A stretch of DNA of 64,000 nt from Actinomadura sp. NBRC 104412 (GCF_030269515.1 NZ_BSTM01000004.1:248001-312000); one strand, 5' to 3'; numbered from the stretch's first letter, positions 38,533 through 46,484 are shown. Notes: generated by a model from the letters alone, not told the origin. Program-made: numbers and translations.

Positions 38533-39174
38533 TCAGGCGGTCTGCACCAGCTTGGCGTAGACGATGACGTTGTTCTTGTAGTGACCGCTGGAGGGGTCGA
38601 ACGCGCCGCCGCAGGTGACCAGGCGCAGCGATGAGTAGTCGATCTGCTCGCCGAAGACCTGCTCGTGGGGGAAGGCGTTCTTGTCCACGCTCTGCGTGCC
38701 CTGCACGGAGAACGTGGCGACCGTGCCGTTCTCGCGGTTCACCTGGATCAGGTCGCCGGCCTTCAGGTCCTTGAGCCGGTAGAAGACGGCGGCCCTCTTG
38801 TTGGCGTCGACATGGCCGAGGATCACCGCGGGCCCGGCCTCGCCGGGCGTGACCCCCTCCTTGTACCAGCCGGTCAGGTTCGGACGGCTGAGCGGCGGCT
38901 CCTCGATGCTCCCGTCGGGACGCAATCCGATCGAGCCGATCGGGGCGGACACGCCGATCTTCGGGATCTTGAGTGTGGTGGGCCGCGACTCGGCCATCGG
39001 CGCCGCGTCCTTGGGCGCCCCCTGAGCCGGGGAGGCCGAGGGGGACGCCGAGGGGCCGCCCGCCGCGGGTGCTGTGTCGTCCCCGCAGGCGTTCAGCAGC
39101 AGGGCGGTGAGCAACGCGCCGGCCGCCGCGCACGCGGCGCGGCGACCGGCGGTGGTGGTGATGCGCTCGGGCAA
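38533..39174 (-). CDS. class F-type sortase with lipobox
   Basis: A 213-residue sortase that would join secreted proteins to the cell wall. His121 (VILGHVDANKRAAVFYRL) and Cys188 (LRLVTCGGAFD) are the catalytic pair. The residue where class F enzymes usually carry the catalytic Arg (Y-R-D-N) is Lys200 here (HYKNNVIVYA). The N-terminus is a signal with LLLNAC, a lipobox at Cys30, so the enzyme may be lipid-anchored. The only in-frame start is TTG at 39174, just after the upstream stop (39178-39176), with GGGAG about ten bases before. It is co-transcribed with its likely substrate. Confidence 0.82.
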   Translation of the reverse strand: MPERITTTAGRRAACAAAGALLTALLLNACGDDTAPAAGGPSASPSASPAQGAPKDAAPMAESRPTTLKIPKIGVSAPIGSIGLRPDGSIEEPPLSRPNLTGWYKEGVTPGEAGPAVILGHVDANKRAAVFYRLKDLKAGDLIQVNRENGTVATFSVQGTQSVDKNAFPHEQVFGEQIDYSSLRLVTCGGAFDPSSGHYKNNVIVYAKLVQTA

Positions 39175-39175
39175 T

Positions 39176-39799
39176 TCAGGAACGCTCCCGCCCGATCCGG
39201 CGCAGTGCGAAAGCGCCAAGGCCGGCGGCGGCCAGCGCGGCCGCGGCCGAGGAACCGGCCGCCAGCGGCAGGCCCGACGCCATCTGGGTGCTGCCGTCAC
39301 CGGTGTCGATCCGCCCGGTGGGGATCCTGCCGGTCGGCTTGCCCGGCTTCATGTCACCCTTCTCCGGGGTGGTGGACAACGTGACCGTGCCGCAGCCCGC
39401 GCAGGTCACCCTTGCGGTGATCACCCTGGGCAGGGTCGACTTGTACGTGCCGGTGTGCTCCCAGGTGTTCTTGCCGGTCTTGGTGAAAGGGACCGGGTTG
39501 TGGGTGTAGGCGTTGCCGCTGATGGTGGGCCGGCTGGGGCACGTGACCGTGAACCTGGTCTTGCCGTTCGGCACGGCCCTGTTCGTCGACAGCTTCACAT
39601 CGTCCGAACCGAAGGAGAACCCCCGGGACGGCGACCGGGACTCGGGCTGGTCCTCGGTGTGGCCGTACCCCCCGGGAGCCCCCCTCCCAAAGCGGTTGTG
39701 GTCGGAGTTGTGGTCGGGGTTGGCGTAGACGGGGCCCGCCATGCCCAGCGCCAGGAGCGCGGACGCCGCGCCCGCGACCGCCAGTCGGGTGGGGTTCAT
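39176..39799 (-). CDS. secreted protein with LPLAAG-type sorting signal
   Basis: A 207-residue exported protein. The signal peptide ends near residue 26 (GMAGPVYA). The middle is a small beta-rich domain with four cysteines, including VTCAGCGTVTL. The C-terminus has the three parts of a cell-wall sorting signal: LPLAAG, a hydrophobic helix (AAAALAAAGLGAFAL) and a basic tail (RRIGRERS). LPLAAG departs from LPXTG. The gene ends two bases before the sortase start, which makes it the prime substrate candidate. ATG at 39799 with a GGAG site. Confidence 0.75.
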   Translation of the reverse strand: MNPTRLAVAGAASALLALGMAGPVYANPDHNSDHNRFGRGAPGGYGHTEDQPESRSPSRGFSFGSDDVKLSTNRAVPNGKTRFTVTCPSRPTISGNAYTHNPVPFTKTGKNTWEHTGTYKSTLPRVITARVTCAGCGTVTLSTTPEKGDMKPGKPTGRIPTGRIDTGDGSTQMASGLPLAAGSSAAAALAAAGLGAFALRRIGRERS

Positions 39800-39977
39800 C
39801 GGTCGGTTCTCCTCTGGAGGGGGATGGCCTCCACCTCGTCCGCCCCGATGCGCGATGGCGGGGATTACGCCATGATCGGCGCCGCAGGGCGCCGTCCCCT
39901 CTCCGCTGGGTTCCTCGCGGAATCATGGGGTGGACGAGAAGGAAAGCAGCTGATGGGTCGTGAGATGAACCGTGTTC

Positions 39978-40405
39978 TCACCGCGGAACACCGCACGGCA
40001 TGATCTTGACCTGATGCGGCCAACCAGGAAGCTTGACAGGATTTCGCGCGTCCTGCGCCGGGGCCGGAAGCGATGCCAGCAGCGCCGCGGCCATCTGCTG
40101 GTCGTACTGGACGGCGACCGCGCCCGAACCCGCCGTGTTGTCGAATATCACGGTGACCGGCCAGCTGTCGGGCGCGCCAGGAAAGGCCGCGAAAAGGAAG
40201 TCGTTCCACATCGAGGTGAACTGCCAGATCAGCGTGACCGCGAAGGCGGGCCCCACGGCCGTTCCAAGATCATGATTGCGTCCGAGGATGGTGAATGGCC
40301 TGGTCATGTTGCGGCAGTCCCAGCGAGTGACTTCGGTGATGTCGGTGCGTCCGGCGAGGCGGAGGGCGTCGATGGCCAGGTTGCGTAGAAAGGCATGATG
40401 CGGGG
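39978..40405 (-). pseudogene. fused remnant: transposase tail plus sugar ABC permease tail
   Basis: One open minus-strand frame joins two unrelated pieces. From about 40405 to 40262 it reads FLRNLAIDALRLAGRTDI and then NMTRPFTILG, the C-terminus of an ISAs1/IS4-like transposase. From about 40250 it continues as FAVTLIWQFTSMWNDFLFAA, SWPVTVIFDN and YDQQMAAALLASLP, the C-terminal part of a MalG-type permease. The last 30 codons have no permease similarity. The EAA loop and most of both proteins are absent, so it is a recombination scar. An ATG at 40307 opens a 109-codon frame but is unlikely to be functional. Confidence 0.65.
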
Positions 40406-41150
40406 TCCTGAGCCCAGCCGGGCTACCTGCGTATCGCCGACTATCTGCGGCGCCGGATCGTGGAGGGACGGCTCGCGCCGGGCGACAAGGTCCCGTCCCG
40501 GCACGAGCTGGCGCGGGAGTACGAGGTCTCCGACCGCGTCGCCGTCGAGGCCGTACGGCTCCTGGTCGCCGAGGGGTACGTCGAGTCCCGCTCGGGCTCG
40601 GGTACGTACGTCCGCAGGCGGCCGCAGGTCCGGCGGCTCACCCGGTCCTGGTACCGCGAGTCGCGTGGCGGGTCGCCGTTCCGGGCCGACATGGCAAGCC
40701 AGGGGCCTACCGGGAGTTGGCGCGCGAGTTCGGAGACCGCCACGGCGCCGCCGGCGATCGCCGAACGGCTCGGCGTGCCGGAGGGCGCCGAGGTGATGCG
40801 GACCCGCTACACCTTCTTGGCCGACGACGAGCCCGCCATGCTGTCCACCTCGTGGGAGCCGCTGGACATCACCCGTGGCACGCCTGTCATGCTGCCTGAA
40901 GAAGGGCCGCACGCCGGGGCCGGGGTCGTAGCGCGGATGCGCGCGATCGGCGTCGAGGTGGGACTCGCCACCGAGGTGGTCACCCCGCGAGCGATCCTGG
41001 CCGAGGAGGCCGCGCCTTCTGGACGAGCCCATCGGGACGATCGTGATGGTCAGCCAGCGCACGTACTCCGGGGAGCGGCCCGTCGAGACGGCCGACATCA
41101 TCGTCCCGGTCGACCGTTACGAGCCGGCCTACACCATCCCTGTGGACTGA
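40395..41150 (+). pseudogene. GntR-family regulator broken by two frameshifts
   Basis: The DNA-binding part reads GYLRIADYLRRRIVEGRLAP, KVPSRHELAREYEVSDRVAV, typical of the HutC/GntR class, but this frame is closed by a TGA a few codons upstream. ATGs at 40395/40398 are in another frame, so one base is out of register near 40420. The UTRA ligand domain continues to about 41015. There the frame shifts again: the proper ending (LDEPIGTIVMVSQRTYSG, then PVETADIIVPVDRYEPAY) lies one frame over and stops at 41150. Sequencing error at two homopolymer-like sites is the alternative. Confidence 0.7.
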
Positions 41151-41199
41151 TCGCCAGGCGCCTGCTTCGGCGCTTGTCTCACCTGGTGGCGCGGCTATT

Positions 41200-41247
41200 C
41201 GCTGAGCGTATAGACGGGATGTATACGCTCAGCGTATAGTCGCCCTC
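41200..41247 (+). promoter_or_regulatory. operator and leaderless promoter of the PadR-ABC operon
   Basis: CGCTGAGCGTATA (41200-41212) and TATACGCTCAGCG (41222-41234) form a perfect 13-bp inverted repeat with a 9-bp spacer. A third half-site, GCTCAGCGTATAG (41227-41239), overlaps it. TAGACG (41211-41216) and TATAGT (41235-41240), 18 bp apart, look like -35 and -10 boxes within the repeats. The -10 box ends 7 bp before the ATG at 41248 and no Shine-Dalgarno is present, so transcription probably starts at the ATG. PadR proteins commonly bind such ATAC/GTAT palindromes. Confidence 0.75.
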
Positions 41248-41772
41248 ATGAGTGTTCCTTTGACCTTTCTCGGCCTGCTTGAGCGGGCGCCCAGCCATGG
41301 TTACGACCTCAAGCGGGACTACGACGCCTTCTTCAGCCGGGGCAAGCCGCTGCCGTTCGGGCAGGTGTACGCCACGCTGGGGCGGCTCGCGCGGGACGGG
41401 AAGGTGGTGGTCGCCGAGTCCGAGGCGGGTGCCGGGCCCGAGCGCAAGCGGTACGTGATCACGGACAAGGGGGCGACCGAGTTCGAGACCTGGCTCGCCG
41501 AGCCGGTGGAGGCGGTGCCGCACTTGCAGACGGTGCTGTTCGCGAAGGTCGTCCTGGCGCTGATGCTCGGACGGGACGCCGCGGGCTATCTCGACGCCCA
41601 GCGGTCCGCGCACCTCAGGCGGATGCGCGAGCTGACGGAGGTCAAGCGGACCGGCGGGCTGGTGGACGCGCTGCTCGCCGACCACGGGCTCTTCCATCTG
41701 GAGTCCGACCTGCGCTGGATGGACCTCACCGCGGCCCGGCTCGACGCGCTCGCCGAGACGGTGCGCTCATGA
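41248..41772 (+). CDS. PadR-family transcriptional regulator
   Basis: A 174-residue repressor. The winged helix is LTFLGLLERAPSHGYDLKRDYDAFF, FGQVYATLGRLARDGKV and ERKRYVITDKGATEFETWL. The C-terminal half (about 100-170) is the PadR dimerisation helix bundle. ATG at 41248 overlaps the promoter, giving a probable leaderless mRNA. Its stop overlaps the ABC ATPase start (ATGA). It most likely represses its own operon and releases when the exported compound binds, as PadR proteins beside ABC exporters do. Confidence 0.9.
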   Translation: MSVPLTFLGLLERAPSHGYDLKRDYDAFFSRGKPLPFGQVYATLGRLARDGKVVVAESEAGAGPERKRYVITDKGATEFETWLAEPVEAVPHLQTVLFAKVVLALMLGRDAAGYLDAQRSAHLRRMRELTEVKRTGGLVDALLADHGLFHLESDLRWMDLTAARLDALAETVRS

Positions 41773-42455
41773 CCGGGCCGATCATCGAGGCGCGGGACGT
41801 CGTCCTGTCGTTCGGGCGGACGCCGGCGTTGCGCGGAGCCGAGCTCGCGGCCCATCCCGGGGAGATCCTGGCGATCATGGGGCCGAGCGGGTCGGGGAAG
41901 ACGACGCTGCTGCATTGCCTGGCCGGGATCCTGGTCCCCGACTCCGGCGAGATCCACTTCGGTGGCCGCCGGATCGACACCCTGAGCGAGACCGCGCGGA
42001 GCACCCTGCGCCGCGACCGGTTCGGGTTCGTGTTCCAGTTCGGCCAGCTCGTGCCGGAGTTGACCGCCGAGGAGAACATCGTGCTCCCGCTGCTGCTGGC
42101 GGGCGCCAAGAGGCCGGCCGCGCTCAGGGAGGCCGCGGACTGGTGCGCGCGGCTCGGCCTGGACGGGCTGGAGAAACGCCGTTCGGGCGAGCTGTCCGGC
42201 GGGCAGGCGCAGCGGGTGGCGCTGGCGCGCGGCCTGGTGGCCGGCCCCGAGGTCCTGTTCGCCGACGAGCCGACCGGCTCGCTGGACTCGCTCAGCGGGG
42301 AACAGGTCATGGACCTTCTGGTCGCCGCCGCGAGGGAGCGGGGCACCACCGTCGTCGTCGTGACCCACGAGCCGCGCGTGGCCGCGTACGCCGACCGTGA
42401 GGTCATCGTCCGGGACGGAAAGGTGAGCGGGCTCCCGGCCGCGCGGGCGTCGTGA
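41769..42455 (+). CDS. ABC transporter ATP-binding protein (MacB/LolD type)
   Basis: A 228-residue ATPase. Walker A is GPSGSGKTT (38-46), the Q loop lies in FVFQFGQLVPELTAEEN, the signature is LSGGQAQRVALARGL and Walker B is VLFADEPTGSLD, with the H loop in VVVVTHEPRVAAY. These are hallmarks of ATPases that pair with FtsX/MacB-like permeases. It is coupled to PadR upstream and to the permease downstream by 4-bp overlaps. Confidence 0.94.
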   Translation: MTGPIIEARDVVLSFGRTPALRGAELAAHPGEILAIMGPSGSGKTTLLHCLAGILVPDSGEIHFGGRRIDTLSETARSTLRRDRFGFVFQFGQLVPELTAEENIVLPLLLAGAKRPAALREAADWCARLGLDGLEKRRSGELSGGQAQRVALARGLVAGPEVLFADEPTGSLDSLSGEQVMDLLVAAARERGTTVVVVTHEPRVAAYADREVIVRDGKVSGLPAARAS

Positions 42456-44719
42456 TCGGGTTCGGGCTGCGCCTGACCCTGCGCGGCGGCAGGGAGGGGG
42501 TCGTCCGGCTGGCCCTGACGGCGGCGGCCGTGGCGATCGGTGTGGCGCTGCTCCTGGTCACGGTGGCGGGCATCAACGGGGTGCAGGAGCAGAACGCCAG
42601 GTTCGCATGGCTCAACTCGGGGATAGCCGAGGTGACGTCGCCGCACGCCGAGCCGTCCCCGCACCCGCTCTTGGGGCGTGTCGCCACCGACCACTACAAG
42701 GACGAGCGCATCATCCGGGTCGATGTGGCCGCCACGGGGCCGCGGTCGCCCGTCCCGCCGGGCATTCCCAGAGTGCCGGGGCCGGGGCAGTACTACGCCT
42801 CGCCCGCGCTGCAGAAGATGCTCCGTTCCGAACCCGCCGCCGAGTTCGGTGACCGCTACCCCGGGTCTCTGGCCGGGACGATCGGTAAGGAGGCGCTCCC
42901 GTCCCCCGACTCCCTGATCGTCGTCGTCGGGCACGCGCCGCGTGACCTGACCGGGGCGCACGGCGCGGGGCCGATCACCAGTATCGCGACGCTGTCGCCC
43001 GGCACCTGCTGGCAGTGCCGGTACGGCATGGAGGAGGACGTCGTCGCGCTGGTCCTGGCGGTCACCTCCGGGGCGCTGCTGGTCCCAGTGCTGATCTTCA
43101 TCGGCACCGCGACGCGGCTGTCGGCCGCCCGCAGGGAACGGCGGTTCGCCGCGATGCGGCTGGTCGGCGCCACGCCCCGGCAGATCTCGGTGATCGCGGC
43201 CGTGGAGTCGGCGGTGGCCGCGGCGGCGGGGACGGCCGTGGGCTTCGGCCTGTTCCTCTTCCTGCGCGTGCCGCTGGCGGCGGTACCGTTCACCGGTGAG
43301 TCCTTCTACCCGGGCGACCTGTCGCTGAGCCCGGCGCAGATCGCGCTCGCCGGGCTGGGCGTCCCGGTCGCGTCGGCGATCGCGGCGTGGTGGGCGCTGC
43401 GCCGCGTACGGATCTCGCCGCTGGGCGTCGCCCGGCGGGTCACCCCGAGCGCGCCCAGGGCGTACCGGCTGATCCCGCTGATCGCCGGGATCGCCGAGCT
43501 GACCTACTTCCTCGGCCGCCGCCCCGACACCACCAACGGGCAGATCGCGGCGTACATGAGCGGCGTCCTGCTGATGATGGCCGGCCTGGTCGTCACCGGC
43601 CCGTGGCTGACCATGACCGGAGCGCGGATCATGGCGCGGCGCGCGCGCCGTCCCGCCGCGCTGATCGCCGGACGGCGGCTCTCGGACGATCCGAAGGCGG
43701 GCTTCCGCGCCATCAGCGGGCTCGTCCTCGCCCTGTTCGTCACCACCACCGCGATCGGGGTGATGACCACGTTCGTCGCCGAACGCGGCACGCAGCGCGG
43801 CGACAGGACGGCCGCGAGCACGCTGGTGGCCGACCTCGAGCACCGCACGGTTCGTGGGGCGGGCGGCCCCCGGTCGGGATCGGCCTCCGTGCCGTTCAGG
43901 ACCCTGGACGAGGTGCGCGCGGTCCCGGGCGTCCACGGCGCCATGGTGCTCCACCCGGACCCGTCAGGTCCCCGCGACCCCGGCGATCCGAGCTCGCGCG
44001 ACATGCTGATCTCCTGCGCGGATCTGGCCGGCGCCACCGGCTTCGGACGCTGCGCGCCCGGCGCGACGACGGCCGCCGTCCCGAGCCACTTCGCCTGGAT
44101 CCTGCTGGACGAGGAGCACGACCGCCGCGGCACCGTCTGGCCCGCGTCACCGGTCGCCCCCGAACGGCTGCGGGCCCTCCCCGTCCAGGCCGTCATGGTC
44201 AGGACGGACGGCTCGCCGCGAGCGATCGAGCGGGCGCGGACGGCCCTCACCCGCGCGTTCCCGCTGATGACCGAGCCCGCCACCGTCGCCGAGTCCGGCG
44301 CGGACACCGACACGGCCCGCATGCTCACCGGCTACCAGCGCCTGGTGAACGTCGTCATCATCGTCAGCCTGTGCATCGCGGGATGCGGCCTGGCGGTGGG
44401 CGTCGTCGGGAGCCTGAACGACCGCAAGCGCCCGTTCAGCCTGCTGCGCCTCACCGGCGTCCCGATCGGCGTGATGCGCCGGGTCGTCCTGCTCGAAAGC
44501 GCCGTCCCGCTCCTGGTGACCGCGATGGCGGCGACCGGCGCGGGCTTCCTGGCCGCGGAGCTGTTCCTGAGATCGCAGCTCGACTACACCCTGGTCGCGC
44601 CGGGACTCGGCTACTACCTGACCGTCCTCGGCGGGCTCGCGGGCTCCCTCGCCGTCATCGGGCTGACCCTGCCGCTGATGGAACGGATCACCGGTCCCGA
44701 GACCGCCAGGGCCGAATGA
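42452..44719 (+). CDS. FtsX-like ABC transporter permease
   Basis: A 755-residue permease. Helix 1 is near the N-terminus (RLALTAAAVAIGVALLLVTVAG), followed by a large extracytoplasmic domain. An FtsX core (RRERRFAAMRLVGATPRQISVIA, about 230) sits in one membrane block and a second core (RKRPFSLLRLTGVPIGVMRRVVLLE, about 655) at the end, so it is a duplicated FtsX unit acting as a homodimer-like channel. GTG at 42452 overlaps the ATPase stop. With no substrate gene nearby, drug, peptide or lipoprotein export are all possible. Confidence 0.9.
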   Translation: MIGFGLRLTLRGGREGVVRLALTAAAVAIGVALLLVTVAGINGVQEQNARFAWLNSGIAEVTSPHAEPSPHPLLGRVATDHYKDERIIRVDVAATGPRSPVPPGIPRVPGPGQYYASPALQKMLRSEPAAEFGDRYPGSLAGTIGKEALPSPDSLIVVVGHAPRDLTGAHGAGPITSIATLSPGTCWQCRYGMEEDVVALVLAVTSGALLVPVLIFIGTATRLSAARRERRFAAMRLVGATPRQISVIAAVESAVAAAAGTAVGFGLFLFLRVPLAAVPFTGESFYPGDLSLSPAQIALAGLGVPVASAIAAWWALRRVRISPLGVARRVTPSAPRAYRLIPLIAGIAELTYFLGRRPDTTNGQIAAYMSGVLLMMAGLVVTGPWLTMTGARIMARRARRPAALIAGRRLSDDPKAGFRAISGLVLALFVTTTAIGVMTTFVAERGTQRGDRTAASTLVADLEHRTVRGAGGPRSGSASVPFRTLDEVRAVPGVHGAMVLHPDPSGPRDPGDPSSRDMLISCADLAGATGFGRCAPGATTAAVPSHFAWILLDEEHDRRGTVWPASPVAPERLRALPVQAVMVRTDGSPRAIERARTALTRAFPLMTEPATVAESGADTDTARMLTGYQRLVNVVIIVSLCIAGCGLAVGVVGSLNDRKRPFSLLRLTGVPIGVMRRVVLLESAVPLLVTAMAATGAGFLAAELFLRSQLDYTLVAPGLGYYLTVLGGLAGSLAVIGLTLPLMERITGPETARAE

Positions 44720-44722
44720 CCC

Positions 44723-44908
44723 CTACGACTGGAAGGCGGGCCCCAAGGTAAGGCTCAGCAGGGTCATCAACGCCAGGACCGCCACGACCGTGGCGGTCCT
44801 GCGCGCTCCCGCCACCACCGGCCCCGCCCGCCGGGCCGGCGCCTCGTCCTCGTACAGGTAGTAGATGAGAAACCCCGGCCGACGCGGCCGGGCGCTCGCA
44901 GGCGGCAT
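44723..44908 (-). CDS. small single-helix membrane protein
   Basis: A 61-residue protein from ATG 44908, supported by GGGGAG five bases upstream. An N-terminal Pro/Arg region with FLIYYLYED is followed by one C-terminal helix (TVVAVLALMTLLSLTLGPAF). It ends 3 bp from the permease stop (convergent). No family recognised. Confidence 0.55.
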   Translation of the reverse strand: MPPASARPRRPGFLIYYLYEDEAPARRAGPVVAGARRTATVVAVLALMTLLSLTLGPAFQS

Positions 44909-45071
44909 GCGATCTCCCCGAATATCCGTTCCGCTCAATGATCGCCAACGTCCGGCGCCTCAGCACGCCCCGGCCGGATGTGGCTAGCGACCTGACCCGA
45001 CATTGTTGCACTCTTGGTAGTCACATGATTACTCTTTGCACCAACATGGGGAAGCGACCGCTGGGGGATCC

Positions 45072-45215
45072 GTGAGTTTGCCCGAGGAGATGGAGCACGT
45101 GGACGTGCATCCCGATGTGCACAGAGCCACCGAGGCAGACGAAGAGGACGTTCTGCGCGAGCTGTACGGCGAGCCCGACGAGAACGGCATCTACACGGGG
45201 ATCGAGGGGACTTGA
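45072..45215 (+). CDS. small acidic protein upstream of a CHAP lysin
   Basis: A 47-residue, strongly acidic protein from GTG 45072, with GGGGGAT upstream. It reads EEMEHVDVHPDVHRATEADE and DVLRELYGEPDENGIYTG. There is no signal peptide and no cysteine. Its TGA overlaps the lysin ATG (TGATG), so the two are translated together. It is not a family I can name; its size, charge and coupling would fit an inhibitor, adaptor or structural partner of the lysin. Confidence 0.6.
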   Translation: MSLPEEMEHVDVHPDVHRATEADEEDVLRELYGEPDENGIYTGIEGT

Positions 45216-45928
45216 TGGGCAGCGCCGATGGAATGATCGCCGCGGCCCGCACGTCCCTGGGGATGTCCGGGCGGCCCAACGCGATCATCAGGGCCTACGC
45301 GAAGCGGCACGGCAAGGAGTTCCTCAAGGCGCCGTGGTGCGACATGGCGGTCACCGAGTGGGCCCGCCAGAGCGGCAACGCCGACGCGGTGCTGCCCGGT
45401 GGAGACCGCGCCTACACCGTGTGGCACGCGCAGGACTTCAAGAAGATCGACCGATGGTCCTCGGGGACGACCGAGAACGTCGACGGGGCCCAGCCCGGAT
45501 GGATCGCGTTCTTCGACTGGGGCGAGACCAACCGGGTGACCGCGATCGACCATGTCGGAGTGGTGGAGAAGGTCCTGGGCGGCGGACGGGTCCAGACGAT
45601 CGAGGGCAACACCGGTGACGCCTGCAAGCGCAGGGTGCGTGCGTCGAGCGTGATCGCCGGCTTCGGAAGGCCCGCATACGGCTCCGCGCACTGGACGGAG
45701 GAGATCGTCGGCAAACTGCCGACCCTGCGCAAGGGCGCCGACGGCGAGCACGTGCAGACGTTGCGGGCCCTGCTGATGGCCCGCTCCCACCCGGAGATCG
45801 GCACGGTGGACGGGCCGTTCGACACCACGGTCGAGCTGGCCGTCCGAGCCGTGCAGATGTGGGGACGGGTGCAGCCCGACGGCGTCGTCGGTTCCAAGAC
45901 GTGGCCGGTGCTGCTGCGCGTTCACTAA
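45215..45928 (+). CDS. CHAP-domain peptidase with peptidoglycan-binding domain
   Basis: A 237-residue cell-wall hydrolase. The N-terminal CHAP amidase/endopeptidase domain has Cys42 (APWCDMAVTEWA), His113 (AIDHVGVVEKV) and Glu130/Asn132 (IEGNTGD). The C-terminal PG_binding_1 domain (about 160-237) contains LRKGADGEHVQTLRALL and DGPFDTTVELAVRAVQ. No signal peptide is visible, so export needs lysis, a holin-like route or a contractile particle. ATG at 45215; a TTG at 45212 is less likely. Confidence 0.85.
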   Translation: MGSADGMIAAARTSLGMSGRPNAIIRAYAKRHGKEFLKAPWCDMAVTEWARQSGNADAVLPGGDRAYTVWHAQDFKKIDRWSSGTTENVDGAQPGWIAFFDWGETNRVTAIDHVGVVEKVLGGGRVQTIEGNTGDACKRRVRASSVIAGFGRPAYGSAHWTEEIVGKLPTLRKGADGEHVQTLRALLMARSHPEIGTVDGPFDTTVELAVRAVQMWGRVQPDGVVGSKTWPVLLRVH

Positions 45929-46026
45929 CCCGGCCCCACCGGCAAGAACGGCTTCGGCAAGAACGGCTCCGGCGAGGACGGCAAGGCCGCTGAGAGTTCC
46001 CGGACCCCGGGAAGGCTCGTAGCCCG

Positions 46027-46290
46027 GTGGCCCCGGCGGCACGGCTCATCGAGTGGACGGAGGATCTGGTGAAGAAGCTCCCCATGCTCCGCAAGGGCGC
46101 CGAGGGCGAGCACGTGCAGACGTTGCGGGCCCTGCTGATGGCCCGCTCCCACCCGGAGATCGGCACGGTGGACGGGCCGTTCGACACCACGGTCGAGCAG
46201 GCCGTCCGAGCCGTCCAGGCGTGGGGACGGGTCGAGGTCGACGGGATCGTCGGCCCGAAGACCTGGCCGGTGCTGCTGCGCGTGCACTGA
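46027..46290 (+). CDS. stand-alone peptidoglycan-binding domain, duplicate of the lysin C-terminus
   Basis: An 87-residue frame from GTG 46027 that is nearly all PG_binding_1 (LRKGAEGEHVQTLRALL, DGPFDTTVEQAVRAVQ, VDGIVGPKTWPVLLRVH). At DNA level it is a direct duplicate of the 3' end of the CHAP gene, with about 90 identical bases in the core and coding differences outside it. No catalytic or export domain is present. The 98 bp between copies encodes a Gly/Lys-rich linker-like stretch. It may be a separate wall-binding protein or a duplication by-product. Confidence 0.6.
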   Translation: MAPAARLIEWTEDLVKKLPMLRKGAEGEHVQTLRALLMARSHPEIGTVDGPFDTTVEQAVRAVQAWGRVEVDGIVGPKTWPVLLRVH

Positions 46291-46313
46291 GCGGCCACCG
46301 AGCCTTTCGGCCT

Positions 46314-46363
46314 GCCCGCCGGCGGTGTGCGTCCACCACCGTTCCCTGCACCCGCCGGCGGGC
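46314..46363. terminator. GC-rich hairpin after the lysin cassette
   Basis: GCCCGCCGGCGG (46314-46325) pairs with CCGCCGGCGGGC (46352-46363) in a perfect 12-bp stem with a 26-base loop, followed by TTCT. It lies 24 bp after the last stop of the cassette. Confidence 0.55.
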
Positions 46364-46427
46364 TTCTCCGCGGCCGGTCGGCCGAAGGCGGCCGTCCGTT
46401 CGGCGGGACGGACGGTGCCGTTCGGGG

Positions 46428-46484
46428 CGGTTCACCGACCGTTCGTCACGTTTCACCCACCGTCCATCCCGGTTCACTGCATTG
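46428..46484 (+). promoter_or_regulatory. three direct repeats with 21-bp spacing upstream of the cox operon
   Basis: CGGTTCACCGACCGT (46428-46442), CGTTTCACCCACCGT (46449-46463) and CGGTTCACTGCATTG (46470-46484) begin exactly 21 bp apart, two helical turns, sharing CGnTTCAC. They lie about 205-262 bp before coxS in a 399-bp gap with no gene (46291-46689). Regular phasing suggests cooperative binding of an activator or repressor on one DNA face. The rest of the gap downstream (to 46689) shows only a possible promoter around 46531-46558. Confidence 0.6.

Noticed and set aside
44909..45071. Imperfect palindrome GTAGTCA-CA-TGATTAC before the lysin cassette
   Set aside because: Six of seven arm pairs match; too weak to call an operator without conservation data.
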